Below, one piece after another: positions 8,170-16,774 of a stretch of DNA of 44,420 nt. How positions within the stretch are numbered: position 1 is the first letter of the stretch; each line of letters begins with the position of its first letter. Origin of the DNA: Planctomycetales bacterium (GTDB lineage: Bacteria > Planctomycetota > Planctomycetia > Isosphaerales > Isosphaeraceae); contig DAIDKV010000136.1 in NCBI GenBank assembly GCA_027449865.1, forward strand, positions 1 to 44,420, in the 5' to 3' direction. The translations under genes were made by a program, and so were the position numbers. Under the pieces are notes generated by a model. The model was not told where the DNA came from, searched no databases, and was given only the letters and a program-made list of their open reading frames with translations.

Positions 8170-9471
8170 ATGACTCCCCTCGACGTGCTCCGATCGATCG
8201 CCGGATCGGATCGTTCCCTGGCCGACCATCCCCATCACGCGAGCCACCCTGCGCTCGAACTGGAAGACCTCGAACCGCGGCAACTCCTCTCGGCCGTTCA
8301 GGGGACGACCTCGGCGGAGTCCAGCAGCCCGCAGGTGATTGGGGTCACGGCCGGCGCGCCGCCCTCCCTGGAGGTCGGAACTCAGGTTCCGGGCGGCTAT
8401 AGTGTCGTCACACATGCGGTCGGCGATATCAACTATCTCCAGTCCGAATTACCCCTGAACGATTTGCTGGCGAATGCCTCGGAACTGACCGCCAACGTCT
8501 ATTCGACCCAGACCGGTGTAACGGCGGCACTTGGGTTGACGTCGTTGCCGATCACCCCATTGCTCACCCCCATGGTGACCGAGAACGAGACCCCGCTGGA
8601 TAACGGAACCCCCGACATCGGCACGGTCTGGATCACCCTGCCGCCGCTACCCACCGGCCTCTTCCACATGGAGACGACCGAGATCCCACTGACTTCTAAT
8701 AGTTGGATGCAGGCCCCAAATCCCCAGGGTGGTCCGCCGACGTTCACGCACTTCGGCCAGGCCGCAAACGGTTCGCTCAATGGCGCTTCGGTCAACCAGC
8801 CGGTCGCGGTCGGACCGATCGGCCCATCCATCACGGAAGAGGTCGAGCCGGTCCAGCCGCCTTCGGTCGAGGCGCATCAGCCGGCAGGCCCGCCGACGAT
8901 GATCCAGCAAGACGAGACCACACCTCAGCAGAACGCACAGACGCCGCCGGGCGGCGAGCAGGGAGCCGGACAGCCGGGCACTCCCGGCCAGGGCGCCGCG
9001 CCGGGCCAGTCGGCTGGCGCCGAGCAGGGCCACTCCCGGAGCGCCGGCGGTGAGACCACTCAGGGTGTCCAGGCAACCACACCCGATTCTCCCGGCGGCC
9101 CGGGTGCTCCGTCCGGCGCTCAGGCGGGCCAGACAGAAGGCGTGTCCGGCGGGACAGGAGGCGCGTCGACGGGCGGCGGCCAGGGCGGTTCCGGCAGCGG
9201 AGGATCATCGGGCGGCAGCGGCGCGTTCCTGCTCCATCCCGCCGACCCAAACTCGGATCCACCGGCCGACCTGATCGACGAGGCCATCCCTGTCCTGGTC
9301 GCCAACTCGCTTACCCACGCGGATGATCCGGAGGACGTCGCCGGCGCCCTGCCAACGGTCTTTGGCGCCGCGGCGGTTGCGGCCGGCGGGTTCCATCTCG
9401 CCCTCCGCGGCGATCGGACCGGGCGGGCGAAGTCACGCGGCCGAAAGCCGAGGGATGCCTCCAGGGATTGA
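8170..9471 (+). CDS. LEPR-XLL domain surface protein with low-complexity stalk
   Basis: A 433-residue protein. Near the N-terminus (about residues 33-43) it has LEDLEPRQLLSA, the LEPR-XLL motif found at the start of many large planctomycete surface proteins. Residues about 60-230 are a Thr/Pro-rich domain without a recognised fold. Residues about 235-355 are a Gly/Pro/Gln/Ser low-complexity region, likely an extended stalk. The C-terminus has a short hydrophobic segment (VFGAAAVAAGGFHLAL) followed by a strongly basic tail, like a membrane anchor or sorting signal. A clear AGGAGG precedes the ATG. Export is inferred from the motif; it has no classical signal peptide. Its neighbourhood (SGNH and sulfotransferase genes) also suggests cell-surface work. 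Confidence 0.7.
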   Translation: MTPLDVLRSIAGSDRSLADHPHHASHPALELEDLEPRQLLSAVQGTTSAESSSPQVIGVTAGAPPSLEVGTQVPGGYSVVTHAVGDINYLQSELPLNDLLANASELTANVYSTQTGVTAALGLTSLPITPLLTPMVTENETPLDNGTPDIGTVWITLPPLPTGLFHMETTEIPLTSNSWMQAPNPQGGPPTFTHFGQAANGSLNGASVNQPVAVGPIGPSITEEVEPVQPPSVEAHQPAGPPTMIQQDETTPQQNAQTPPGGEQGAGQPGTPGQGAAPGQSAGAEQGHSRSAGGETTQGVQATTPDSPGGPGAPSGAQAGQTEGVSGGTGGASTGGGQGGSGSGGSSGGSGAFLLHPADPNSDPPADLIDEAIPVLVANSLTHADDPEDVAGALPTVFGAAAVAAGGFHLALRGDRTGRAKSRGRKPRDASRD

Positions 9472-9524
9472 GGCCCGCTTCGGCTCGCGGGGCGAGGACG
9501 GATGAAAACGCCTCGCCACGCGAT

Positions 9525-10400
9525 CTACAGCCAGACCTTCAACCGGCCCCGGAGCGAATCCGGAAGCCGTTTCTCGACGATCCGGGCGATCTGGTCGGGG
9601 TGCAGCCGGGTGCTGAAGTGCGAGGCGATGATGATTTCGTTCTCGAACCGATCGGCTCGCGCGATCAGGTCGTCGAGATGCGTATGACCGTACTTGTGGA
9701 TGATCGAGGCCCGCTCGTTCGGCGCCACGAAGGTCATCTCCAGGATCAGGATCTGTGCGTGGTAGACGTCGGGGACGGCGTCGATTCCCTGGGGCGACGT
9801 GTCGCCGAGGTAGGCGATCTTCGGGATTCGGATCTCGGCCGAGACCTCCACACCGCTGAGCCGGAGGTCACGAATCTGATCGCCCGGCAGATGGTGATAC
9901 TCTGGCTTGAGTTTCTTCCGACGCTCCCAGACAAGATAACCGAGCGAGGGGATGGTGTGCCGGGTCGGAATCGTCGAGACGACCAGCTCGCGCGAGAGAT
10001 TGACCTCGTCTCCTGGCTTCAGCCCAACCAGCTCGACCGGCATCCGCCCTCGATCGAGCCGCTGAAAGGCGCGCAGGAGGGCATCGACGTTGGCGACAGC
10101 CTCGGCGGGAAGGTAGATGGTCGGCGGCTCCATCTTCATCATCCGGCGCCGCGCGACCAGCACCGGGAGCGCCGCGATGTGATCCAGGTGAGTATGGCTG
10201 ACGAACCAGTGAGGCGTCGCCATGAACGACCAGGGCTGCGCACCCATGTCGAAGCCCAGCTTCAGCTCGGGGACACGCCAGTAGGTCTGGACGGCCGCCC
10301 GAGAGTAGCCCTCAACGGTGAGGTTCTGGTGCGTGATCGAGCGCACCGGGGCGTTATCCACCGGATGATCGAGCGATTCCACCGACGATTCGATATCCAC
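9525..10400 (-). CDS. Metallo-beta-lactamase-fold hydrolase, RNase Z-like
   Basis: About 291 residues. The zinc-binding motif [12 protein letters not shown] lies at about 68-79, with further metal ligands in YLGDTSP (about 196-202) and the closing [10 protein letters not shown] (about 255-264). The Asp-then-HFS arrangement and the short HTIPSLGY exosite-like segment are typical of the RNase Z/ElaC branch. A tRNA 3'-end nuclease is thus plausible, but other phosphodiesterases of the branch fit as well. A GTG at 10400 was chosen as start; AGGGGAG lies 13 bp upstream. A much longer in-frame extension would run into the divergent PfkB gene and its -10 element and is rejected. Confidence 0.75.
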   Translation of the reverse strand: MDIESSVESLDHPVDNAPVRSITHQNLTVEGYSRAAVQTYWRVPELKLGFDMGAQPWSFMATPHWFVSHTHLDHIAALPVLVARRRMMKMEPPTIYLPAEAVANVDALLRAFQRLDRGRMPVELVGLKPGDEVNLSRELVVSTIPTRHTIPSLGYLVWERRKKLKPEYHHLPGDQIRDLRLSGVEVSAEIRIPKIAYLGDTSPQGIDAVPDVYHAQILILEMTFVAPNERASIIHKYGHTHLDDLIARADRFENEIIIASHFSTRLHPDQIARIVEKRLPDSLRGRLKVWL

Positions 10401-10491
10401 GGTCCGCAGTCGACTCCCCTGAATTCTGAACGACCGACGATTTGGCCGTTTCGCTGCACGAACGGCGCCGGGGCCGGATGAACCTTCGAGT

Positions 10492-10497
10492 ATAATG
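10492..10497 (+). promoter_or_regulatory. Possible -10 element of the PfkB-like gene
   Basis: A perfect TATAAT stands 70 bp before the ATG at 10567 in the divergent gap after the metallohydrolase start. No good -35 hexamer is present at 16-18 bp, so it may need an activator or be fortuitous. Confidence 0.3.
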
Positions 10498-10566
10498 CGA
10501 ACGTCCCCGCGGACGGAACCGGACCCGTTCGCCCAACCTCGCTCCCGCCACTCTGAGGCCGCCTGG

Positions 10567-11739
10567 ATGCCGCGCCGCACGCTCGTAATCGGGCCCGCGT
10601 ATCTCGATCGGGTTCTGCGTGTGGTCGATCCGCTCACGATCGAGGGTGAGGGCGGCCCCATCGATCAGAGCGCCGAGGCCGCTGGCGAGTTCGGGGGCGG
10701 CGAGTCGATCGTCATCGAGGATCCGGCCGGATACGCCCTGGAGATCGATCCGCCGGAAGGTTGGCCCGGCCCGACCGGGAGGATGACGCTACGCGACCCG
10801 ATCCGCGCCGGGCTCTCCGGACGCCGACACATCCGGGCCGTCTCCTGGGCCGACGATCTGGGCGGGATGGGCGCCGGGTTTGCCTCGGCCCTCGGCGGAA
10901 CGCTGGTTTCCGCGCTCGGAGAGAACGCCGATCCGATCCGTCGGAAGATCGTCGCGCGGATCTCGAAGGTCGGGATCACTCACCATCCCATCCGGACGCC
11001 CCATCATCCGGCCGACTGGACTCTGCTGGTCACGAGCGGCGAGCATGGCGACAAGCTTGCGATCGGCTTTCGAGGCAGTCATGCGGCGATCGATCCGGAA
11101 GAACTTACCGAACTGGCCTCGAAGCCAACCGATCTCCTGGTCGTCTCCGCCCTGCCGAACCGGCTGATCGGACCTGTCTTGAGGCGTTCGAGTGCAAAAA
11201 CGCGGTTCCTTGCTCCCTCACTCCGAAACATGACCGATCGCCACGATCCACTCACCGGGTTTGCCGATCGCGTGAGTTTCTTGAGTTGCAATCGGACGGA
11301 GTGGCAGGAACTCGACGACCGCGAGCGGGTCGGCTCTCTCATTCCCATCGTCGCGATCACGGATGGTCCCCGAGGCGCGGAGGTTCGATTCACGGACCCA
11401 TCCGGAGAGCGCCGAGGCTGTGTTCGACCCGCGTTTCCCCGATCGCGACCACCCCGCGACACGAACCGCGCCGGTGAGGCGTTCGCCTCAGCGATGCTGC
11501 TCGCCCTGCTCGATCGGGGATGGGACGGCGGCTTCCGAAACGTCCCCCAGGACTGGATTCGCGAGGCGATCGATCGCGGCTCGGCCGCGGCGGCGCTGGT
11601 GCTCGATCGGCTCGATTTTGGTTTTCCGACCACCCGGGAGATCGACTCGGCGCTCCGCGACGGGCGGGTCATTGGATGGTCGCCGGACCACGCGATCGCT
11701 GATGCCGCGGCGGGCGGTTCGTGTTACACTCAGGAATGA
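10567..11739 (+). CDS. PfkB/ribokinase-like protein with altered catalytic motif
   Basis: A 390-residue protein. The ribokinase layout is visible: an N-terminal strand [13 protein letters not shown], a Gly-rich [27 protein letters not shown] (the conserved T/D-G-x-x-G turn near residue 270) and [14 protein letters not shown] at 298-311. In the family the last motif is D-T-x-G-A-G-D-A-F with Asp as catalytic base. Here the base position is Glu304 and the first Gly of the anion hole is Arg301, so activity is doubtful or altered. The family usually phosphorylates sugars or nucleosides. The ATG at 10567 was chosen because the protein then begins directly with the first strand. Confidence 0.6.
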   Translation: MPRRTLVIGPAYLDRVLRVVDPLTIEGEGGPIDQSAEAAGEFGGGESIVIEDPAGYALEIDPPEGWPGPTGRMTLRDPIRAGLSGRRHIRAVSWADDLGGMGAGFASALGGTLVSALGENADPIRRKIVARISKVGITHHPIRTPHHPADWTLLVTSGEHGDKLAIGFRGSHAAIDPEELTELASKPTDLLVVSALPNRLIGPVLRRSSAKTRFLAPSLRNMTDRHDPLTGFADRVSFLSCNRTEWQELDDRERVGSLIPIVAITDGPRGAEVRFTDPSGERRGCVRPAFPRSRPPRDTNRAGEAFASAMLLALLDRGWDGGFRNVPQDWIREAIDRGSAAAALVLDRLDFGFPTTREIDSALRDGRVIGWSPDHAIADAAAGGSCYTQE

Positions 11740-11781
11740 ATCGGGATTGAGATGGGCGTCGGGTGACTCGAGGACCGAGCC

Positions 11782-12510
11782 ATGCACCGGAAAGCTTACG
11801 CGGCGCTCTTCCTGCTGATCGGGATGACGCTGGGCCTCTCGATCACTGACCGGGTGATGCTTCGGGCCCAACCGCCCGGGCCGTCGAATGTCGTCCCCCC
11901 GAAATCGAGCGTGCCGGGCGTCTCGGTCCAGGAGTTACTCTCACGCCCTTACCGCTTTTCCTTCGGCCGCCCGACCCCGCTCGCCCAGGTCGCCGTCCAG
12001 TTGAAGCAGGATCTCGGCATTCCGGTTGTCCTCGACATCGCCGCGATGGAACGGCAGAACGTTCAGGTTGAGGATACAGTCCGGCTTGAACTGGACGGCG
12101 TTCGGCTCAAGACCGGGCTGAAGCTGCTGCTCGACCAGGTTGGGATGACATACCACGTCGTCGCCGAGGATAACCTCCTGCTCATCACGGACCGGGAGGG
12201 CTCCGACGACCCGATTGACCGTCTCTGGAACGAGATGCGGACCATCCATCGAGAGCTGCACGACGTTCAGGACGCGGTGGACGAGCTGACTGACGCCCTC
12301 TATGCCGACGAGCCTGGCGACGGTGCCCTGCTTCGAAAGCCGACGATCATCGAGGAGAAACCCGAAGCCGGCGCGCCGGCCCCGGAGGCAGGTTCCGGCG
12401 AGACGAGGCGGAAACACGGCGACGAACCACCGGCCACCCCCTCCCACCGATCGCGATCGTCCAGGCCGCGAACGTCCCTGCGTCACCGAGGATGGGCGAC
12501 CCGATCATGA
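11782..12510 (+). CDS. Exported protein with a secretin/TonB short N-terminal (STN)-like domain
   Basis: A 242-residue protein. The N-terminus is a signal peptide or anchor (YAALFLLIGMTLGLSI). Residues about 55-135 show the STN pattern: LAQVAVQLKQDLGIPVVLD, then VRLELDGVRLKTGLKLLLDQ, then MTYHVVAEDNLLLITD. STN domains normally precede secretin or TonB-receptor barrels; here none follows. Instead there is a short helix-forming stretch (about 145-165) and a Pro/Arg/Ser-rich disordered tail. Free-standing STN-like proteins are common in Planctomycetes, with unknown roles. Its stop overlaps the next start (ATGA at 12507-12510), so the two proteins are made together. Confidence 0.6.
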   Translation: MHRKAYAALFLLIGMTLGLSITDRVMLRAQPPGPSNVVPPKSSVPGVSVQELLSRPYRFSFGRPTPLAQVAVQLKQDLGIPVVLDIAAMERQNVQVEDTVRLELDGVRLKTGLKLLLDQVGMTYHVVAEDNLLLITDREGSDDPIDRLWNEMRTIHRELHDVQDAVDELTDALYADEPGDGALLRKPTIIEEKPEAGAPAPEAGSGETRRKHGDEPPATPSHRSRSSRPRTSLRHRGWATRS

Positions 12511-13766
12511 GGCCGGCATCATCGGCACCGCCATCGGGCCGGGACGATCCCACCGTCAATCCCAGCACGCCGACCCGGCGACCAGGATCGCGGACGCTGG
12601 GCGACGGCGAAACCACGCGACGCCGATGGATGACCGAGCCGAGGTCGGCCGTCTGGCTGGTCATGGCGGGAATCATTCTCATCGGAGGCGGACGCCGCCT
12701 GCTCCGATCGTGGCGAGCTGGCCGCGCGGTCGATCGGCTTTCTGATCCCAACCTCACGGTCGCCGATATCGAGGCCGCCGCCGAGTTCGGCCGATCGGGT
12801 GCCTGGGAATTGCTCCGAATCTTCAGCACCGCCGAGCCCGGCCCGATCCGAGATGCCACCGGCCGGGCACTCTCGCGACTCTGGAGAGAAGACGAGCTGG
12901 TCGCCGAGGAAGAACAGGCGCTCGTCCCCCGCGGATTCTCCGTCTCATGGCTCGCCCGGCGTCGATATCCGAGGGCCCTCGATCTCCCGATCTCCCTTGC
13001 CGTTCGCTACGACGTTCCCTTTCTCGACGACAATCCAGCCCACGTGCAGGCCGGAGACCTTCTCTGGTCGCACCGGATCATGGGGGCTCGCCGAGCGGCG
13101 CTCGAGGAGTATTCGGAATGGCGTCCAGGGCCGGTGTTTTTCACGTTCCCAATCATCCCGGGCGACTTCCCCACCGTAGGCCCGCACCGCCTGGTCTTGC
13201 AGGTGAAGGTGAAGACCGCGCCGACACTTTCCGACTCGTGGGAGATCGAGCTCCCGCACGTCCCCTTTCCGATCGAGTTCGACCCGATCCTGAAGCTGGA
13301 CGCCATCCTGACGCTTTCGGACGCCGTGCGCGACGAGACGATGGCGACCGCGATTCGGCTGGAGTCTCCCGATCGAGAAGACGACTCCGTGACGGGACAA
13401 AACCTCGCGATCGGCGAGGATTGGGTGATCCGCCGCCCGCCGTGCCTCGCGATCGAGACGCCCCTGCCCTCTGACCTGGCGCACCGGCTCTCGATCGAGG
13501 TGGAAGGGCATCCCGAACGCTTTCCGGCCGGAACGCTAATTGTCTCCGGACAGGGGACACCCGGCGCTCCCTCGTCTACCCGACGATTTCCGATCGGGCC
13601 GATCGCCGAGGGTGCCGGCCAGGCCATTGAACGGCCGGGCACTCGACGAATTCGCCTGCAGGCGTCGGCCGACCCGCGGCTCGGATGGGGCGATCCCGAT
13701 GTCCGGTCGCTCTGGCCGGGCGATCACGCGACCAACTGGGTCGAAATCGAGATCATCCGACGGTAA
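12507..13766 (+). CDS. Membrane-anchored protein of unknown function coupled to the STN gene
   Basis: A 419-residue protein. A disordered N-terminus (about 45 residues) is followed by one membrane helix (SAVWLVMAGIILIGGG), then a short helical region that looks like a degenerate HEAT-type pair (VADIEAAAEFGRSGAWELLRIF). The rest is a long beta-rich extracytoplasmic part with no recognised family. The start at 12507 overlaps the stop of the STN gene by ATGA, a usual sign of translational coupling. An ATG at 12492 is also in frame. The 3' end overlaps the convergent pdxA gene by 14 bp. The pairing suggests both proteins act together at the cell envelope, but no function can be named. Confidence 0.6.
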   Translation: MRPASSAPPSGRDDPTVNPSTPTRRPGSRTLGDGETTRRRWMTEPRSAVWLVMAGIILIGGGRRLLRSWRAGRAVDRLSDPNLTVADIEAAAEFGRSGAWELLRIFSTAEPGPIRDATGRALSRLWREDELVAEEEQALVPRGFSVSWLARRRYPRALDLPISLAVRYDVPFLDDNPAHVQAGDLLWSHRIMGARRAALEEYSEWRPGPVFFTFPIIPGDFPTVGPHRLVLQVKVKTAPTLSDSWEIELPHVPFPIEFDPILKLDAILTLSDAVRDETMATAIRLESPDREDDSVTGQNLAIGEDWVIRRPPCLAIETPLPSDLAHRLSIEVEGHPERFPAGTLIVSGQGTPGAPSSTRRFPIGPIAEGAGQAIERPGTRRIRLQASADPRLGWGDPDVRSLWPGDHATNWVEIEIIRR

Positions 13767-14835
13767 CGCGCTCCCCATGAGAGGCCCGCCATCGGGCGAT
13801 TCGGCCCGCGACTCGCGTGGAGGCGATCAGGCTCGAGGCCTCGGCGCGGTTCTGCCAGGCGATGTCGAAGGCCGTTCCGTGCGCCACGCTCGTCCGGACG
13901 ATCGGAAGTCCGAGCGTCACGTTTACGGCCCGCTGAAATCCGACCGTCTTCAGGGCGATGTGCCCCTGATCGTGGTACATCGCCACCACGGCGTCAAACG
14001 CGCCCTGGAATGCGTTATAGAAGAGTGTGTCGTTGGGGAACGGACCGTGGACGTCGATCCCCTCGGCCATCGCATCCTCGACGGCCGGACGAATGATGGT
14101 CAGCTCCTCGTCGCCGAAGAGACCGTCCTCGCCGGCATGGGGATTCAGAGCGGTCACGGCGATCCGGGGCTTTCGGCCGTCGGTCAGCGGTCGCATCGAT
14201 CGATCGGCGAGCCGGATCTTCGAGGCGATGACATCACGGCGAAGCAGCTCGAAGACCTTCCGCAACGCGACGTGAAGAGTGACATGGATCACGCCCAGGC
14301 CGGCCGCGGAGGGATTCGAGGGGCCTCCGGTCTCCATGTAGAGCATCATCGCGTGGTCGGAGGCGCCGCAACGCTCGGCGAGGATTTCGGTGTGGCCGGG
14401 ATGCTCGACACCGGCCTCGTGAAGCGCCTTCTTGTTGAGCGGAAGCGTCACGATCGCGTCGAGGCGTCCGGCCATCGCCAGATCGGTGGCCTCGCGCAGA
14501 AAGGCATACGAGGCTCGCCCGGCTCGGGGATCCACCGCGCCCGGGCGAACGTCGGCCAGCTTGTCGCCAGCCTCCGGAACGGTGAGACAAGGGATCGCAT
14601 ACCGGGACGGTTCGGCCTGCCCTGGATTCTCGATCCTTTGGATCCGGACGCCATCGGTTGCCCCGACAAGGTGCAAGGCCCGGAGGAGAATCGTCGGATC
14701 GCCGATAACAATGGGTCTCGCCAGGGCATGGAAATCGGGATCCAGCCAGGCCCTCGCGATCAACTCGGGGCCAATCCCCGCCACGTCCCCCATCGTCAAA
14801 CCGACGAGCGGGAGGTCTCTGGTTACCGTCTCCAT
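13753..14835 (-). CDS. pdxA: 4-hydroxythreonine-4-phosphate dehydrogenase (PdxA)
   Basis: A 360-residue protein of the PdxA family, the NAD-dependent dehydrogenase/decarboxylase of the DXP-dependent pyridoxal-phosphate pathway. Visible motifs are TMGDVAGIGPEL (residues 14-25, phosphate/nucleotide site), PLNKKALHEAG, HPGHTEILAERC with a metal-binding His, LNPHAGEDGLFG, and MYHDQGHIALK with further His ligands. Length is slightly above the 330 or so of E. coli PdxA. PdxA2-type paralogues act on other hydroxy-acid phosphates, and this cannot be excluded since no pdxJ or DUF1537 gene is nearby. The start at METVTRD was taken because upstream frame lacks conservation-like content. It is divergent from hemD and tail-to-tail overlapping with the gene before it. 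Confidence 0.88.
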   Translation of the reverse strand: METVTRDLPLVGLTMGDVAGIGPELIARAWLDPDFHALARPIVIGDPTILLRALHLVGATDGVRIQRIENPGQAEPSRYAIPCLTVPEAGDKLADVRPGAVDPRAGRASYAFLREATDLAMAGRLDAIVTLPLNKKALHEAGVEHPGHTEILAERCGASDHAMMLYMETGGPSNPSAAGLGVIHVTLHVALRKVFELLRRDVIASKIRLADRSMRPLTDGRKPRIAVTALNPHAGEDGLFGDEELTIIRPAVEDAMAEGIDVHGPFPNDTLFYNAFQGAFDAVVAMYHDQGHIALKTVGFQRAVNVTLGLPIVRTSVAHGTAFDIAWQNRAEASSLIASTRVAGRIARWRASHGERVTVG

Positions 14836-15014
14836 GCGCGCAGCATCTCGTCTCCAGAGTCCGATCTCGCCCAGGACGCTCCCAGGCGATCCTCCGTATT
14901 GTAATCGTAAAGGAAGGACTCGCCACGAAAATAGGTGGTGTCCCGCGATGACCAGGATCGGGCGGTCTGGAAGTGGACGGGCGGATCGAGAGATCCGGGC
15001 CCGCGGGGCCGATG

Positions 15015-15043
15015 AAGACACGACCACGTCCGGCGATTAGAAT
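15015..15043 (+). promoter_or_regulatory. Possible promoter of the hemD-nuclease pair
   Basis: AAGACA (15015-15020) and TAGAAT (15038-15043) are separated by 17 bp and lie 44 bp before the ATG at 15087. Each hexamer differs from the sigma-70 consensus at one or two places. Confidence 0.35.
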
Positions 15044-15086
15044 GGAGGCATTCCCCGCCGCTTCGGCGAGGGCCGAGGGATCGATC

Positions 15087-15929
15087 ATGAACGAGGCATC
15101 CGGCTTCGATGGCCTGCGCGTTGCGATTTTCGAGTCGCGCATGGCCGGAACGCTGGCGAGTTTGGTCGAGAAACACGGCGGGATCGCGATCCCGGCGCCC
15201 TCGATGCGCGAGGTTCCGATCGAGGACAACGCCGAGGCGATCGCTTTCCTCGACCAACTTCTGGCCGGCCGGTTCGACCTGGTGATTTTCGAGACGGGCG
15301 TTGGCATCCGGATGCTGGTCCAGGCGCTGGAGGCCAGATTTCCGGCCTCGGGATGGGGCGAGGCCCTGGCGGGATCAAAGATCGTCGCGAGGGGGCCAAA
15401 ACCCGTCGCGGTCCTCCGGGAACTGGGCGTGAGGATTGACCTGAAGGTTCCCGAACCAAATACCTGGCGTGAGACGCTGGCCACCCTCGACGCCGAACAA
15501 CCCGTCAAGGGCCTCCGCGTGGCCGTTCAGGAATATGGTAAACCCGTCCCCGAACTGATCGAGGGGCTTGAAAACCGAGGCGCCTCGGTGACCCGGGTTC
15601 CGGTCTATCGCTGGGCGCTGCCCGAAGATACCGGTCCGCTCGCCGAGGCGCTGGCCCGGATGGCCGAGGGGCAAATCGACGCCGCACTGTTCACGTCGGC
15701 GCAGCAGGTTGAGCACGTTCTCCAGGTCGCCGCGTCGAGCGGGATCGAGGCTCCTCTTCGCGAAGCGATGACCGAGCGGGTGGTGGTCGGCTCGGTCGGG
15801 CCGACGACGTCCGCGGCCCTCCGAGCGCACGGTCTGCCCGTCGATATCGAGCCGGAACATCCCAAGTCGGGGCACCTCGTGGCCGCGGTCGCCAGCGAGT
15901 GGCGTCGGATCGGAAAGGTGCGGCGATGA
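15087..15929 (+). CDS. hemD: Uroporphyrinogen-III synthase (HemD)
   Basis: A 280-residue two-lobed protein of the HemD family, which closes and isomerises hydroxymethylbilane to uroporphyrinogen III in haem and corrinoid synthesis. It shows the poorly conserved but characteristic layout: GLRVAIFESRMAG at the start, FDLVIFETGVGIRML in lobe one, VPVYRWALPEDTGPLAEAL at the hinge, IDAALFTSAQQVEHVL, then SVGPTTSAALRAHGLPVDIEPEHPKSG cut here as two blocks at about residues 232-258. The ATG at 15087 has GAGGG seven bases upstream. The stop overlaps the start of the S1/P1 nuclease gene (ATGA). HemD sequences are so divergent that the family call rests on the lobe pattern. Confidence 0.78.
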   Translation: MNEASGFDGLRVAIFESRMAGTLASLVEKHGGIAIPAPSMREVPIEDNAEAIAFLDQLLAGRFDLVIFETGVGIRMLVQALEARFPASGWGEALAGSKIVARGPKPVAVLRELGVRIDLKVPEPNTWRETLATLDAEQPVKGLRVAVQEYGKPVPELIEGLENRGASVTRVPVYRWALPEDTGPLAEALARMAEGQIDAALFTSAQQVEHVLQVAASSGIEAPLREAMTERVVVGSVGPTTSAALRAHGLPVDIEPEHPKSGHLVAAVASEWRRIGKVRR

Positions 15930-16765
15930 GTCGACAATCGGGACCATACGCACGAGGACGACCTCAGCGCACGGTCTGCTTCGTCATCACGGTTATGATC
16001 GCCTGGCAGTCGGCGGGACCGGTCTGGGCGTGGGGCCGGCTCGGACATCGCGTGGTCGCCGAGTTCGCGGACCGCCATCTCAGTCCCACGGTTCGGGCCG
16101 AGATTGCCGAGATCCTTGAGCCGGGCGAGTCGCTTGCCGACGCCTCGACCTGGGCCGACGAGAACCGGACTCGCATCCACGGGAGCGGTCCCTGGCACTT
16201 TGCCGACGTCCCGCTGGACGAGGAACGGTACAACGACCGCCTGGCCGGCTCGGGGCAAATCGTACCGAAACTTCGCGAGTTCCGCGGGATCCTCGCCGAC
16301 CGCCGCCGTTCTCCAGCCGCCAGGCGAGAGGCGCTTCGATTCGTGGTTCACCTCGTCGGCGACCTGCACCAACCGCTCCATATCGGCGAGCACCACGACC
16401 GAGGCGGCAACACACTTCAAATCCACTTCTACCGACGGAAGACCTCGCTGCACCATCTTTGGGACGACCTGATCCTCGAACACCGGACCCGGGGCGAGGA
16501 CCGATGGGTCGCCGAGCTTTCAGCGATCGACGACCCCATCAGCCGCTCAGCGGCGATGGACGGCACGCTCGAAGAATGGGCGACCGGCAGCCTCCACGCC
16601 GCTCAACTGGCCTATCAAAATCCCCGGACCGGACGCCGGATCGAATCGGGCGAGACTCTCGAAGACGCTTACTACGAGGCCAGCCTGCCGATCGTCAGGC
16701 GACAGCTCTACCTGGGCGGAAGCCGGCTCGCCTGGGTCCTCACCGACGCCCTCCGTCCCGAGTAA
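15926..16765 (+). CDS. Secreted S1/P1-type nuclease
   Basis: A 279-residue exported zinc nuclease. A signal peptide (hydrophobic FVITVMIAWQS, cleavage expected after VWA at residue 35) would leave Trp36 as the mature N-terminus, as required in this family, where the N-terminal Trp binds zinc. Other ligands are visible in WGRLGHR (His41), ASTWADE, WHFADV, HLVGDLHQPLH (about 156-166), DRGGN and LHHLWDD. The family cleaves single-stranded DNA and RNA and removes 3'-phosphates. The start overlaps the hemD stop (ATGA). It ends only 9 bp from the convergent tetR gene, with no obvious shared terminator. Confidence 0.9.
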   Translation: MSRQSGPYARGRPQRTVCFVITVMIAWQSAGPVWAWGRLGHRVVAEFADRHLSPTVRAEIAEILEPGESLADASTWADENRTRIHGSGPWHFADVPLDEERYNDRLAGSGQIVPKLREFRGILADRRRSPAARREALRFVVHLVGDLHQPLHIGEHHDRGGNTLQIHFYRRKTSLHHLWDDLILEHRTRGEDRWVAELSAIDDPISRSAAMDGTLEEWATGSLHAAQLAYQNPRTGRRIESGETLEDAYYEASLPIVRRQLYLGGSRLAWVLTDALRPE

Positions 16766-16774
16766 GGCCGCCGC

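Noticed and set aside
10401-10661. N-terminal extension of the RNase Z-like protein
   Set aside because: The extra 87 residues are Arg/Ser-rich, run into the divergent PfkB gene and overlap its -10 element; the GTG at 10400 fits the family start better.
14983-14996. GGATC-GAGA-GATCC hairpin before hemD
   Set aside because: The stem is only 5 bp and lies upstream of the likely promoter, so it is probably not transcribed with hemD. Such short palindromes are frequent in this GATC-rich DNA.
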